Below are positions 36,038-46,302 of a DNA stretch of 64,000 nucleotides, in pieces. The position numbers were made by a program, and so were the translations under genes. Position 1 is the stretch's first letter. Each line of letters begins with the position of its first letter. The DNA is from Bin87 sp965243255 (GTDB lineage: Bacteria > Chloroflexota > Dehalococcoidia > Lucifugimonadales > UBA3495). The notes beneath the pieces are model-generated. The model saw only the letters and a list, made by a program, of their open reading frames with translations, was not told where the DNA came from and did no database searches. Location: positions 992,001 through 1,056,000 of the forward strand of contig CBDEUH010000004.1 of assembly GCA_965243255.1 (NCBI GenBank), written 5' to 3'.

Positions 36038-37606
36038 ATGCCTGACCAAAACGAACCTTCCCAAGCCGATACTACCGACAACCTGAGCAGCCTCGAGGCC
36101 AACCTGGAAAGCCGCCGCGCCAAACTGGAACGCATCCGCGAGCGCGGCATCGACCCGTACCCACCCCGTTTCCAGCGCGACAGCACCGCCGCCGAGGCCA
36201 TTGAAGCTTTCGAGGCCGCGGAGGCTGCCGACCAACCGGAGGCCGCCGCCGGCCTGAGCCTGGCCGGCCGCATCGTGTCCATGCGGGTGATGGGGCGCGC
36301 TGCCTTCCTGGACCTGCGGGACGCTTCCGGCGTGGTGCAGGCGATGCTACGGCAGAACGTGCTGGGCGAGGACTACGCGCTGCTTTCCGACCTGGACCTG
36401 GGCGATTTTCTCGGCGTCACCGGCAACATGATTCGCACCCGCACCGGTCAGCCGACCATAGAGGCCCATTCGCTGACCATCCTGGCCAAGGGGATGCGTC
36501 CCCTGCCTGAAAAGTGGCACGGCCTGCGGGACGTGGAAACCCGCTACCGGCAGCGCTACCTGGACCTCATCGCCAACCCGGAGGTCGCCGACACTTTCGT
36601 TCAGCGCAGCCGCATCATCAGCGGCATCCGCCGATTCCTGGACGACCGGGGATTCGTGGAGGTTGACACGCCCATCCTGGTGCCCGTCGCGGCCGGCGCC
36701 CACGCCCGTCCGTTCACTACGCATCACAACGCGCTGGACGAGCGGCTGTACCTGCGCATCGCCACCGAGCTTTACCTGAAGCGGCTCATCGTCGGCGGCC
36801 TGGACAAGGTGTACGAAATCGGCCGCGTCTTCCGCAATGAGGGCATCGACCAGGACCACAATCCGGAGTTCACCCTGCTGGAGTCCTACGAAGCCTACGC
36901 CGACTACAACACCGTCATGGCAATGGTGGAGTCGCTGGTGTCCACCCTGGCGCAGGACGTGCACGGCGGTACGCAGATCGCCATGGGCGACCATCTGATC
37001 GACTTCACGCCGCCCTGGGCGCGCCTCTCGTTGCGCGAAGAACTACTGCGACGCAGCGGCATCGACATCGAGGACTATCCCGACGCCGAGTCGCTGACCC
37101 GCGTGGCGCTGGACCTGGGGCTGCAGCCCGGCCCCCGTGAGGCGCGAGGACGTCTCATCGACAAGATGCTGTCGGTGTACGTGGAGCCGCACCTGATTCA
37201 GCCGTCCTTCCTGCTGGACTACCCCGAGGATATGTCCCCGCTGGCCAAGGGCCACCCGGACCAGCCCGGTTATGTCGAGCGGTTCGAAGCCTTCGCCGCC
37301 GGCATGGAAATCGCCAACTCCTACACCGAGCTGAACGACCCCGCCGTGCAGCGCGCCCGGTTCGCCGGCCAGGAGCACCAGCGCGACGCCTACGGCAACG
37401 AGGAGGCCGACCGCACCGACGACGACTTCCTCACCGCCCTGGAGTACGGAATGCCCCCGACGGGCGGCCTGGGCATCGGCATCGACCGCCTGGTGATGCT
37501 GCTCACCGGCCAGTCCACCATCCGCGATGTGCTACTATTCCCGCAGATGCGTTCCCTGGCCGGCGAGGGCGGGAGCGCTGGCGCACCCAACGACAACGAC
37601 GGGTGA
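36038..37606 (+). CDS. lysS: Lysine--tRNA ligase (class II)
   Basis: Charges tRNA-Lys; about 522 aa. ATG at 36038 (MPDQNEPSQADTT) is chosen; an in-frame GTG at 36020 would add six residues. The N-terminal OB anticodon-binding domain spans about residues 55-155 (LAGRIVSMRVMGRAAFLDL). Class II motif 2 is FRNEGIDQDHNPEFTLLE and motif 3 is GLGIGIDRLVMLL. The C-terminus carries a short Gly/Asn/Asp tail not needed for the fold. serS follows 46 bp downstream, giving a synthetase pair. Confidence 0.96.
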   Translation: MPDQNEPSQADTTDNLSSLEANLESRRAKLERIRERGIDPYPPRFQRDSTAAEAIEAFEAAEAADQPEAAAGLSLAGRIVSMRVMGRAAFLDLRDASGVVQAMLRQNVLGEDYALLSDLDLGDFLGVTGNMIRTRTGQPTIEAHSLTILAKGMRPLPEKWHGLRDVETRYRQRYLDLIANPEVADTFVQRSRIISGIRRFLDDRGFVEVDTPILVPVAAGAHARPFTTHHNALDERLYLRIATELYLKRLIVGGLDKVYEIGRVFRNEGIDQDHNPEFTLLESYEAYADYNTVMAMVESLVSTLAQDVHGGTQIAMGDHLIDFTPPWARLSLREELLRRSGIDIEDYPDAESLTRVALDLGLQPGPREARGRLIDKMLSVYVEPHLIQPSFLLDYPEDMSPLAKGHPDQPGYVERFEAFAAGMEIANSYTELNDPAVQRARFAGQEHQRDAYGNEEADRTDDDFLTALEYGMPPTGGLGIGIDRLVMLLTGQSTIRDVLLFPQMRSLAGEGGSAGAPNDNDG

Positions 37607-37652
37607 TCCCTCCGGCGATACGCCCCGATACTGACGAGCAGCAGCGTCCCTT

Positions 37653-38948
37653 ATGCTTTCCATCGAACAAATTCGCAGCGACCCCGAAACCGTGCGCGCC
37701 GCCCTGGTCCGACGGGCCGAGGACGAGGACTGCCTGGACGACATACTGACCATGGACGCCCGGCGTCGCGTGGCCGTAACCGAGGGCGACGAACTCCGCG
37801 CGCGCCGCAACCAGGTGTCCCGGGAAATCGGGCAGGCCCGCTCGCAGGGCAACCCGCCGCCCGAGGACGTGGTGGCCGAAATGCGCGACGTGGGCAGACG
37901 CATCAGCGAGCTTGAGGACGAGGTGCGCGGGCTGGACGCCCAAATCAACGACGCCATGATGGCCCTGCCCAACCTGCCTCACGCCAGCACCCCCGACGGC
38001 CACGACGAAACCGGCAACGTGGTGGTGCGCTATTGGCCCGAACCCTTCAGTATTGGTAGGGAGCACGAGGACTTTGAGGCGCAGCCCCACTGGGACATCG
38101 CCGAGCGGCTGGGCATCATCGACTTCCAGCGCGGCGTCAAGCTGTCGGGCAGCCGCTTCTACACCTTCAACGGCTACGGCGCGCGGCTGGAGCGGGCGAT
38201 CATCTCGTGGATGCTGGACCTCCACGGCCAGGAGCACGGCTACACCGAAATGGCGCTGCCCATCCTGGTGCGCCGGGAGACCATGGAAGGCTCCGGCAAC
38301 CTGCCGCTGTTCGCCGACAACCTGTACCACGACGAGGAGGATGACCTCTGGCTGATACCCACCGCCGAAGTGCCGGTTACCAACCTGCACCGGGATGAAA
38401 TCCTGTCCGCCGACGAGCTGCCGCGGTACTACGTGGCGCAGACGCCGTGCTTCCGGCGGGAGAAGGCGGCGGCCGGACGGGACACCCGGGGCATCAAGCG
38501 GGTGCACCAGTTCAACAAGGTGGAGATGTACAAGTTCGTTACGCCGGAGACCTCCTTCGACGAGCTGGAATCGCTGCTGGGCAACGCCGAAGCCGTGTGC
38601 CAGCGGCTGAACCTGCCCTACCGCGTCCTGCAGCTGTGCGCCGGCGACATCTCGTTCCCCTCGACCAAGTCCTACGACATCGAGGTGTGGGCCGCCGGTT
38701 CGCAGGAGTGGCTGGAAGTGTCGTCGTGCTCCAACTGCACCGACTTCCAGGCGCGGCGGGCCAACATCCGTTACCGTCCGGTGGCGGGGGAGCGGCCCCG
38801 ATTCGTGCACACGCTGAACGGCTCCGGCCTGGCGCTGCCGCGCGTCATCATCGCCATCCTGGAGAACAACCAGCAGCCCGACGGCTCGGTGGTGATACCG
38901 GAGGCGCTGCGGCCCTATACGGGGTTTGACGTGATACCGGCGGAGTGA
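37653..38948 (+). CDS. serS: Serine--tRNA ligase
   Basis: Charges tRNA-Ser and tRNA-Sec; 431 aa, normal length. The N-terminal tRNA-binding coiled coil runs from about residue 30 to 105. Catalytic features are PTAEVPVTNLHRDEIL, motif 2 CFRREKAAAGRDTRGIKRVH and motif 3 NGSGLALPRVIIAILEN. It begins 46 bp after lysS and ends 6 bp before the restriction-modification gene, which marks the edge between housekeeping and accessory DNA. Confidence 0.97.
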   Translation: MLSIEQIRSDPETVRAALVRRAEDEDCLDDILTMDARRRVAVTEGDELRARRNQVSREIGQARSQGNPPPEDVVAEMRDVGRRISELEDEVRGLDAQINDAMMALPNLPHASTPDGHDETGNVVVRYWPEPFSIGREHEDFEAQPHWDIAERLGIIDFQRGVKLSGSRFYTFNGYGARLERAIISWMLDLHGQEHGYTEMALPILVRRETMEGSGNLPLFADNLYHDEEDDLWLIPTAEVPVTNLHRDEILSADELPRYYVAQTPCFRREKAAAGRDTRGIKRVHQFNKVEMYKFVTPETSFDELESLLGNAEAVCQRLNLPYRVLQLCAGDISFPSTKSYDIEVWAAGSQEWLEVSSCSNCTDFQARRANIRYRPVAGERPRFVHTLNGSGLALPRVIIAILENNQQPDGSVVIPEALRPYTGFDVIPAE

Positions 38949-38954
38949 TTATTC

Positions 38955-41678
38955 ATGCCAACCCGTACTTTCCGCGATGTTCTCGCCGAACTCGACGCCC
39001 GCGCCCAAAGCACGGCCGAAAAGGGCCGTCTCTTCGAGCGACTGGTCAAGGCATTCCTGGAATGGGATAAAGCCCAGAATCAACGCTTCACTCGTGTATG
39101 GCTGTGGACCGAATGGCCCGGCAATGGGGGCCAGCACGACACCGGCATTGACGTCGTGGCCGAGGAGCGGGACAGCGGCGATCTAGTTGCCATCCAGTGC
39201 AAGTTTTATGGCCCCGGCAGCAGTATTGGGCTGGGGGAGGTCAACAAGTTCCTCACGGCCTATGGGACCACCCAGTTCGCCAGCGGCATCATAGTTTCCA
39301 CGACTGACGCCTGGACCGGAAACGCTGCAGCAGCCTTGGAAAACCGCGACAAGCCGGTGTCTCGTTGGGGACCGGATGTATTCGAAAACTCGTCCATCGA
39401 GTGGCAGACTTTTGACCTTGACCATCCCGGCGACCTGACCCGGCGTCAGACTAAATACCTCCGCGATTACCAGGACGACGCTCTACAAGATACGCTGGCC
39501 GGCTTTGAGGAGCACGACCGGGGCAAGCTTATTATGGCCTGCGGCTCTGGCAAGACCTTCACGGCCTTACGAATTGCTGAGCGCATGGCCGGAACCGGTG
39601 GAACTGCGCTGTTCCTCACACCGTCGATATCTCTGCTCTCCCAATCCCTGATTGATTGGGCGAACGACGCTGATCTGCCGCTGAAACCCTTTGCCGTCTG
39701 TTCGGACATTCGCGCCGGCAAGCGCAGCGGCGACGATGAGGATATGTCCCCCTACGACCTAACCGAAACGCCGTCAACAAGTCCGGCACAACTGGCAGCG
39801 GGGTTCCGCCGGACGGATTTGCAAAACAATATGACGGTAGTTTTCTCCACGTATCAGTCGTTGGACGTGGTAGCGGCGGCGCAGAAACGAGCCAATGGAC
39901 TACCGGAGTTCGACCTTATTGTCTGCGACGAGGCTCACCGCACTACCGGAGTAAATTTGGTAGGCAAGGAGGAATCGAACTTCCGGCGGGTTCATGACGA
40001 CGGGTTTATCGCCGGCAAGAAACGGCTGTATATGACCGCCACGCCGCGTATTTTCGGCGACCGGGCCCGGCGCAAGGTTGATGAAAGCAACCTGACCACC
40101 GCCGTGGCTTCAATGGATGATGAATCCATCTACGGCCCAACGTTTCACTGGCTCAGTTTTGGCCAGGCCGTTGAAAAGGACATACTCACACCCTACAAGG
40201 TCGTCATACTCAACGTTGACCAGGAACAAGTGGGCATTGACCTCGATGCCTTGCTTTCCGAATCCGGCAGCGACATCAATATGGACAATGGCGCGCGTAT
40301 GGTTGGCTGCTGGAACGGCCTGGGCAAGCGGGCTGCCGGCGTGGACTTTGAAGATGACCCGCAGCCGGCCAAGCGCGCAGTCGCTTTCAGCAACAGAATC
40401 AGGGAATCCGAGTCCTTCACCGGCGCCTTCCCACAAGTCATTGAAACTGCCATCGCCGTGAGAGACAACCCCGAGAATATGCTCCGGTGCGAAGTTCGCC
40501 ATGTGGACGGCACGCAAAACGCTCTGGAGCGGGCGGACCATCTCGCCTGGCTCCGAGCGGAACCAGAATCGGGGACTTGCCGCGTGTTATCCAACGCCCG
40601 CTGTCTCACGGAGGGCATTGATGTGCCGGCGCTGGACGCCATACTGTTCCTGCATCCTCGCAGGTCGGACATCGACGTGGTGCAGGCCGTGGGGCGGGTG
40701 ATGCGGAAAGAACCGGGCAAGCGATACGGCTACATCATCCTGCCCATCGCCCAAGCTCCGGGCGTCACGGACGAAGAATCCCTCAACGCCAGCTCTTACC
40801 GGGCCGTCTGGCAGGTCATCAACGCCATTAGCGCCCATGACGACCGTTTTGAGGCCATCATCAACCAGTTCGCCCTTTCTCAACAGACGGAGAAACCGCC
40901 CCAGCCCGATTACACCGAGGGAGGCGACATTGCCCACGGCGACGGCCCCGATGCGCCCACTGCCGAAGAGCGGGCAATTCAAGGCATCCTTCAGATAGCC
41001 GGTTCGCCCGAGCTGCGCGACGCCATCCTGGCCAAGGTGGTGGATAAATACGCTGACCCGCGCTATTGGGAGAAGTGGGCCGGCACCGTGCGCGAAATCG
41101 CCCAGCGCCATGAAACCCGCATCCGGGCGCTGCTCAGCGGCCCGGACCAATCGGTGCGAGAAACGTTCGACGGATTCCTGGCCGGCATTCGCAACAACCT
41201 GAACGACGGCATTACCGAGGACGACGCCATCGGGATGCTATCGCAGCACCTGATTACCAAGCCGGTTTTTGACGCGCTATTTGCCGATTATGCCTTTGCG
41301 CAGCACAACCCGGTTTCACTAGCGATGCAGGGTACCATTGACGCGCTGGCGGAGCGTGGGTTGGATAAAGAAACCGCCGGCCTGGACAACTTCTATCGGG
41401 ACGTCCGCGTCCGCGCGCAGGGCGTTACCGACGGTGCTGGCAAGCAGAGCATCATCGCCGAACTCTACGAGCGATTTTTGAAGCTGGCGCTTCCTGACAC
41501 GGCCGCCCGTCTGGGTATTGTCTATACTCCCACCCCGGTGGTGGATTACATCGTGCGCAGCGCAGAAGATGTGCTGCAAGCCGAGTTCGGCGTGTCGGTG
41601 AGCGATGAGGGAGTGCACGTAATTGACCCGTTCACCGGCACCGGATCGTTCATACCAGGCTCATGCACAGTGGGCTGA
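38955..41678 (+). pseudogene. Type ISP restriction-modification enzyme, fragment 1: nuclease, helicase and start of methyltransferase
   Basis: 907 aa of a single-chain type ISP-like enzyme. Residues 25-150 are a Mrr-like PD-(D/E)XK nuclease (DTGIDVVAEE near 62-70, then IQCKFYG with Lys83). The superfamily 2 helicase follows, with Walker A ACGSGKT near residue 196, DEAH, TATPR and QAVGRVMRKE. After a linker domain comes the methyltransferase start, TPTPVVDYIVRSAED and AdoMet motif I DPFTGTGSFI. The frame then ends in PGSCTVG and stop. The natural continuation (RLMHSGLIKDADL) is in another frame; one added base near 41657 would restore it. Either a true mutation or an assembly error. Confidence 0.88.
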
Positions 41679-43246
41679 TCAAGGACGCAGACCTGCCGCG
41701 CAAGTACGCCAAAGAGCTGCACGCCAACGACATCATGCTGCTGGCCTACTATATCGCGGCCATCAACATCGAGGCCACGTACCACGACCGGGCCAATGCC
41801 GAAGAGTACCAGCCATTTGACGGAATCGTGCTGACCGACACGTTCCAATCCGCCGAGGAAGGCGACCCGATGGACGCCGTGCTTTTCCCGGGCAACAACG
41901 CCCGCATCGAGCGGCAGAAAGCGCTGGACATTCGGGTCATCATTGGCAACCCACCCTGGTCGGCGACCAACACGCGCAAGTATCCCACCGTTGACGGAAA
42001 GATACAGCAGCGCTACGCGGAACCATCGGTCACTAAGCACTTGTCCGCATTGTACGACCCCTACGTGCGGGCTATTCGGTTGGCTTCAGATCGGGTACAA
42101 AGCAGTGATAACGGTGGTATTGTTGCTTTGGTAACCAACGGCGGGTTTATCGACTCTAATGCCTTCGACGGATTCCGCAAAGCGCTGGCCCAGGAGTTTC
42201 ATTCTGTCTATTGCTATAGCCTGCGGGGCGACCAGCGCACCGCCGGCGAAAAGTCCCGCCAAGAGGGCGGTAAGATATTTGGTTCCGGCAGCCGGGCAGG
42301 CGTGGCGATTCTGGTACTGGTGAAGAAGCCGGGCAAATCCGAGGGAGCGACGATTTACTATCGGGACATTGGCGACTACCTTGCCCGTGAGCAGAAGCTG
42401 GAGCTTCTGGACAACTCCGGCCTGACTACAACGGAATGGCAGGTAATTGCACCTAACGCGCATGGGGACTGGATTGGGCAACGGAATGCCGCTTTCGCCA
42501 CCTTCCGACCCCTCGTTGCGGATGACAGCGACAACTGTCTGGCACCAGTCTTTAACCTCTCAATGCAAGGACTGAAGACAAACCGCGATGCCTGGTGCTT
42601 CAACTCATCACTGCAAAGACTACAATCCAACATCCGCAATAGCGTTGACTTCTACAACGAACAAGTGGCGGCATTTCAGGGCACCAATCCTACGGGCAAA
42701 GTCTCGGAGCGAGTAGGTAAAGCTAAAGAGTTCGCTGGCAGCACTCCGCAGCAGTTTCATTGGGACGCAAAAAATTACCAACACCTGGCCGCTGGTCGTA
42801 CCTACGAAGTTGATGACAGCGATTTCAGAGACAGCGCCTATCGGCCATTCTTCAAGCAGTACCTATACTTCAACCAGCAACTAAACAACAGCATCCGACG
42901 CTTTCCCGAAATTTACCCGCGCCCCGACATTCAAACGTTGGGCATCAACCTATCAGCTGCTGGCGCGAATGCACCTTTCAGTGCTTTGATGGCAGATAGC
43001 ATCCCTGATTGGCACCTCACTGGTGACACAATCAGCCTGCCGCGTTCCGGATACGAAAATAGAACGTCCGTACCCCCCCCCGGTAGCCAATCTAGGCATA
43101 TACCTGACAGGGCCGGGGTCGTCGGTTCCCTTCTCGGTTCTGATGACGGACAGGATAACGGATGGAGGGTTGACCAGCGGGAACGGGGCCAGCCCGTATC
43201 TGGCACGCTGGCGATACGTCCAGAAGCAGACCGGGGGTATCTTTGA
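41663..43246 (+). pseudogene. Type ISP restriction-modification enzyme, fragment 2: methyltransferase core and target-recognition start
   Basis: 527 codons from an internal ATG, overlapping fragment 1 by 16 bp. It carries LHANDIMLLAYYIAAINIEATYH and the adenine-methyltransferase catalytic motif IV as IIGNPPWSATN, then the N-terminal part of the target-recognition region. Homology continues smoothly up to ENRTSVPPP at the C9 tract (43073-43081); the residues after it are out of frame. With motif I left in fragment 1, this piece alone should not be an active methyltransferase. Confidence 0.85.
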
Positions 43247-43886
43247 ATACGAACGGGTTAGCAACATCAACGGGGCGGCGGTGACAGAATTTCAGGTGCA
43301 CTACTCGGACGACAGCATTACCGATGACGACCTATTCTATTACACTTACGGCGTGCTGCACTCGGAGCAATATCGCCAAACCTTTGCCGACGACCTAGCG
43401 AAGTCAGCGGCTCGCATCCCTATGGCGGCGTCGCTGGACGACTTTCACGCTTTTGTAGAGGCGGGGCGGGAGTTGGCGGAGCTCCACGTCGGCTATGAGT
43501 CGGTGGAACCGTACCCACTGGAAGAGATACACCCGCTGGGGTGGAATCGGGACGCTCCCGACGCCTACCGGGTTGAGAAGATGGCCTACGCCGGCCGGCG
43601 TCCCAACCTGGACACCACGTGTATCACCTATAATGCTGGAACTACGCTGGCCGGCATACCGCCACAAGCCCACGAGTATCAGCTGGGGAGCCGCTCGGCG
43701 CTGGATTGGCTGATTGACCGCTACCAAGTTAGGACTCACAATGCCAGCGGCATCACCAACGACCCCAACGATTGGGCCATCGAACACGGTGAGCCTCGCT
43801 ACATTCTGGATTTGGTGAAGCGGATTACGACGGTCAGCGTGCGAACGGTAGATATAGTGCGAAATCTGCCCGAATTACAGCTTTAA
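43023..43886 (+). pseudogene. Type ISP restriction-modification enzyme, fragment 3: target-recognition C-terminus
   Basis: The genuine continuation of fragment 2 begins just after the C9 tract, near 43080, and runs to the stop at 43884-43886. It contains DLFYYTYGVLHSEQYRQTFADDL, LDDFHAFVEAGRELAELHVGYE and the final SALDWLIDRYQV, all typical of the C-terminal part of this enzyme class. Removing one C from the tract joins it in frame with fragment 2. The true start is therefore not the first ATG of this frame at 43023. Confidence 0.85.
43073..43081 (+). repeat. Run of nine C at the junction of two restriction-gene fragments
   Basis: Nine consecutive C in the target-recognition region. With eight C the reading frame continues through to fragment 3; with nine it is broken. 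Such tracts are hotspots for strand slippage, and also for sequencing error. Confidence 0.8.
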
Positions 43887-43897
43887 GGAGCCTCCCC

Positions 43898-44716
43898 ATG
43901 TCCGGCATTTGGCCTGACGACATCCAGTGCGTCGCCCTCATCACCTTTGACGTGGACGGCGTTTCTTCCTGGCTGCGGCGCAACGCCGACTTCGCCAACT
44001 ATCCCAGCCTGCTGTCCATGGCCGAATACGGCCCCAGCGTCGCCGCGCCGCGCATCCTGGATCTGCTGGACGCCCAGGGCATCCCGGCCAGCTTCTACGT
44101 CCCCGGCCAGGTGGCCGAGACCCATACCGACCTGGTGCGGGAAATCGCCGGACGCGGCCACGAAGTCGCCCACCACGGCTACCTCCACGAGCCTCCGGCC
44201 ACCATGACGCCGGACGAGGAGGAGGAAGTGCTGGTCAAGGGCATCGGCATCCTGGGCGAACTGACCGGCACGGCGCCGGTGGGCTACCGCTCGCCCAGCT
44301 GGGAGTTGAGCGCGGTGTCGCTGGACCTGCTGGCCAAGCACGGCTTCCGCTACGACAGCAGCCTGATGGGCGACGACGCGCCCTACTTCGTGTCCGGCGG
44401 CGACCCGCCTCGGCAGATGGTGGAGCTGCCCATCCACTGGCTGCTGGACGACGCACCCCACTTCGCCTACGCGCCGTCGGCAAACCGCCTGGGCCCCATG
44501 CGCAACCCCGACGAGGTGTTCGTGAGCTGGGCCGAGGAGTTCCGCGGCATCTACCGCTATGGCCGCTGCTACAACCTGACCATGCACCCGCAGTACATCG
44601 GACGGCCGGGTCGCCTGCTGATGCTGGAGCGGCTGATTGAGTACATCAAGACCTTCCCCGGCGTTCGGTTCATGCGCGCCGACGCCCTCGCCGAGATGTG
44701 GGAGAAAGGAGCGTAA
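43898..44716 (+). CDS. Polysaccharide-deacetylase-family (CE4, PuuE-like) hydrolase
   Basis: A 272-aa NodB-fold metal hydrolase. It has LITFDVDG with the catalytic/metal Asp pair near residue 20, ASFYVPGQVAETH, the metal-binding HEVAHHGYLHE (His-x3-His spacing) and YRSPSWELS. The FDVDG form and overall size fit the cytoplasmic PuuE-like branch, which acts on small amides such as allantoin-type substrates rather than on peptidoglycan. There is no signal peptide. It sits 5 bp upstream of the hydratase genes and is probably the first gene of that operon. Confidence 0.88.
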   Translation: MSGIWPDDIQCVALITFDVDGVSSWLRRNADFANYPSLLSMAEYGPSVAAPRILDLLDAQGIPASFYVPGQVAETHTDLVREIAGRGHEVAHHGYLHEPPATMTPDEEEEVLVKGIGILGELTGTAPVGYRSPSWELSAVSLDLLAKHGFRYDSSLMGDDAPYFVSGGDPPRQMVELPIHWLLDDAPHFAYAPSANRLGPMRNPDEVFVSWAEEFRGIYRYGRCYNLTMHPQYIGRPGRLLMLERLIEYIKTFPGVRFMRADALAEMWEKGA

Positions 44717-44720
44717 CCGT

Positions 44721-45023
44721 ATGCCCGCAGCACACGACCGGGGCGGCTGGCCCGACGACACGCCCATCGACCGCACCGAGCACGAATACAGCGACTGGGA
44801 GCGTCGGGTTGACGCCGTGCACCAGGTGCTGGGAGCGCAGGGCATCCGTACCACCGACGAGATGCGCCGCGCCATCGAGAGCCTGCCGCCGGAGCGGTAC
44901 GAATCGCTGTCCTACTATGAAAAATGGACGGCGGCCCTGGAAATCCTGCTGATTGAGAAGGGCATCCTGACGGCGGCGGAGATCGACGCCAAGGCGGCCG
45001 AGCTGCGGGAGCGGGGGCTGTGA
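44721..45023 (+). CDS. Nitrile hydratase-type beta subunit, N-terminal half
   Basis: A 100-aa protein matching only the helical N-terminal domain of nitrile hydratase beta: HDRGGWP start, SDWERRVDAVHQVL, then RRAIESLPPERYESLSYYEKWTAA-type core and ALEILLIEKGILT. In ordinary nitrile hydratase this is fused to a C-terminal SH3-like domain, but here that domain is the next gene. A split beta is how thiocyanate hydrolase is organised (ScnB and ScnA). The start at 44721 is 5 bp after the deacetylase stop; the stop overlaps the next start (TGATG). Confidence 0.88.
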   Translation: MPAAHDRGGWPDDTPIDRTEHEYSDWERRVDAVHQVLGAQGIRTTDEMRRAIESLPPERYESLSYYEKWTAALEILLIEKGILTAAEIDAKAAELRERGL

Positions 45024-45322
45024 TGACTGCTGCCGCTGAAACCGTCCGCTACCCCGATGGCACAGCCGTGCGGGTGCGGGTCGGGTCGCCGGCGCATCAC
45101 TTCCGCACGCCGGCCTACATCCAGGGGCATACCGGCGTCGTGGACGCGCTGTGCGGCACGTATCCCAACCCCGAATCGCTGGCCCACGGCGGCGACGGGT
45201 TGCCGCGCCAGCCGCTGTACCGCGTCCGGCTGCGTCAGACCGACCTGTGGCCCGACTACGCCGGCAACCCCGCCGACACCCTGCTGGTGGACGTGTACCA
45301 GCACTGGCTGGAACCGGCCTGA
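45023..45322 (+). CDS. Nitrile hydratase-type beta subunit, C-terminal SH3-like half
   Basis: A 99-aa protein covering the SH3-like domain of nitrile hydratase beta: VRVRVGSPAHHFRTPAYIQGHTGVV, LYRVRLRQTDLW and VDVYQHWLEPA at the C-terminus. The RTP Arg that contacts the metal-site cysteines is kept, whereas the second Arg of the usual YxRG motif is Gln. The ATG at 45023 overlaps the previous stop. The last 32 bp including the stop are repeated perfectly at 46347-46378, on the far side of the nuclease insert. Confidence 0.88.
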   Translation: MTAAAETVRYPDGTAVRVRVGSPAHHFRTPAYIQGHTGVVDALCGTYPNPESLAHGGDGLPRQPLYRVRLRQTDLWPDYAGNPADTLLVDVYQHWLEPA

Positions 45323-45323
45323 T
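45292..45323 (+). repeat. Direct repeat, left copy (3' end of hydratase gene)
   Basis: 32 bp encoding VYQHWLEPA-stop plus one base. It is identical to 46347-46378 and marks the left boundary of the inserted nuclease gene. Confidence 0.9.
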
Positions 45324-45367
45324 GCCATTGAAACAAAGTGCTCAAACGGCTTGCAGCGCTAACCTGT

Positions 45368-46264
45368 TTATTGAGTCGAATGATCGCGCCAACTTTGCCC
45401 AAATCGGAATCTCTCAACTTTACCCGCCGGGTTTGGTATCCTGATGATGTGAGTGTCGCTTGAATCAACGTTTTTCACATCAACGTTTTCCACGATGTAA
45501 AGCCAGTAAGCGTCTCCACGTTTCTGCGCTTCCTGAAACTCACGGCTGGTCAGAGATACTGCATGCCATGTGTCAAACGTTCCGCTGATTGCTTTGACTT
45601 CACACCATGCAACCTTATTCCCATTCTTCTCGTTGTTGTGGGTTAGGTACAAATCATACCCGGGATTGTTTGTTGGAGTTGTGTGCCATTCAGATTCCTC
45701 TTGACGAATGCGCTTGATTGCGACAGCCTCAACTTCCATTCGTTCCTTATAGCCGCCGTCCGGCAAACATTCAGCGCTTCCCCCTCCATTCCCATCTACA
45801 TCGTGAGGCGATTCGGGATTTCCCTGTCGCCATTCTTCCAGCAATGCTTTGAGACGCGCCACCGGTATATCGCCATACCGCTGCAGCAACCGTATTTTGC
45901 CCGACGCTATCCCGGATTCGCGAGCGAGGTCGCCTACAACTCGTTGCTTGTCGCGGGCTTTACCCCGCGCTATATCCGTTATATCCCGCTTTTTGTTCCG
46001 TCTCAGCTCCTTAGCCCGGGCCTCGCCGCTAGCGGTCAGTTGCCACTGTCCGCCTTTGTTGGTGACGAGTTTTTCGGACACCAACGCAGACCGATTCCAT
46101 CCAGCACCGATTTGCTTATCAATTGCCCGCTTCGCAAAACCGAGCAGCTGTAATTTGCGCTTGAGCTCGTTGTCAATTGTGCTCTGAGTCCCCTTGCCAT
46201 GCAAATCCTGAATGGTTAGCAGCCGCCATTCTTGCACCGTTTCACTTGTCAACCGCTTGGGCAT
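45368..46264 (-). CDS. DUF3883-type PD-(D/E)XK nuclease-like protein in the insertion
   Basis: 298 aa. The C-terminal domain has NPGYDLYLTH, then VAWCEVKAISG (Asp...Glu-x-Lys, the PD-(D/E)XK core) and SLTSREFQEAQKRGDAYWLYIVENV, matching the DUF3883 nuclease pattern. The N-terminal half is helical and very basic (RAKELRRNKKRDIT, GKARDKQRVVGDLARESG) and may bind DNA; SGIASGKIRLLQRYG resembles a helix-turn-helix. GGAGGAG precedes the ATG at 46264. It is transcribed against the surrounding operon and its base composition differs from its neighbours, both consistent with transfer. No methyltransferase or immunity partner is present. Confidence 0.8.
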   Translation of the reverse strand: MPKRLTSETVQEWRLLTIQDLHGKGTQSTIDNELKRKLQLLGFAKRAIDKQIGAGWNRSALVSEKLVTNKGGQWQLTASGEARAKELRRNKKRDITDIARGKARDKQRVVGDLARESGIASGKIRLLQRYGDIPVARLKALLEEWRQGNPESPHDVDGNGGGSAECLPDGGYKERMEVEAVAIKRIRQEESEWHTTPTNNPGYDLYLTHNNEKNGNKVAWCEVKAISGTFDTWHAVSLTSREFQEAQKRGDAYWLYIVENVDVKNVDSSDTHIIRIPNPAGKVERFRFGQSWRDHSTQ

Positions 46265-46302
46265 TTTTAAATCTCCTCCGCAACATTTCCTGCGACGCCG
46301 CT

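Noticed and set aside
41640..41690. Programmed -1 frameshift joining the first two restriction-gene fragments
   Set aside because: No slippery heptamer and no strong downstream structure are evident.
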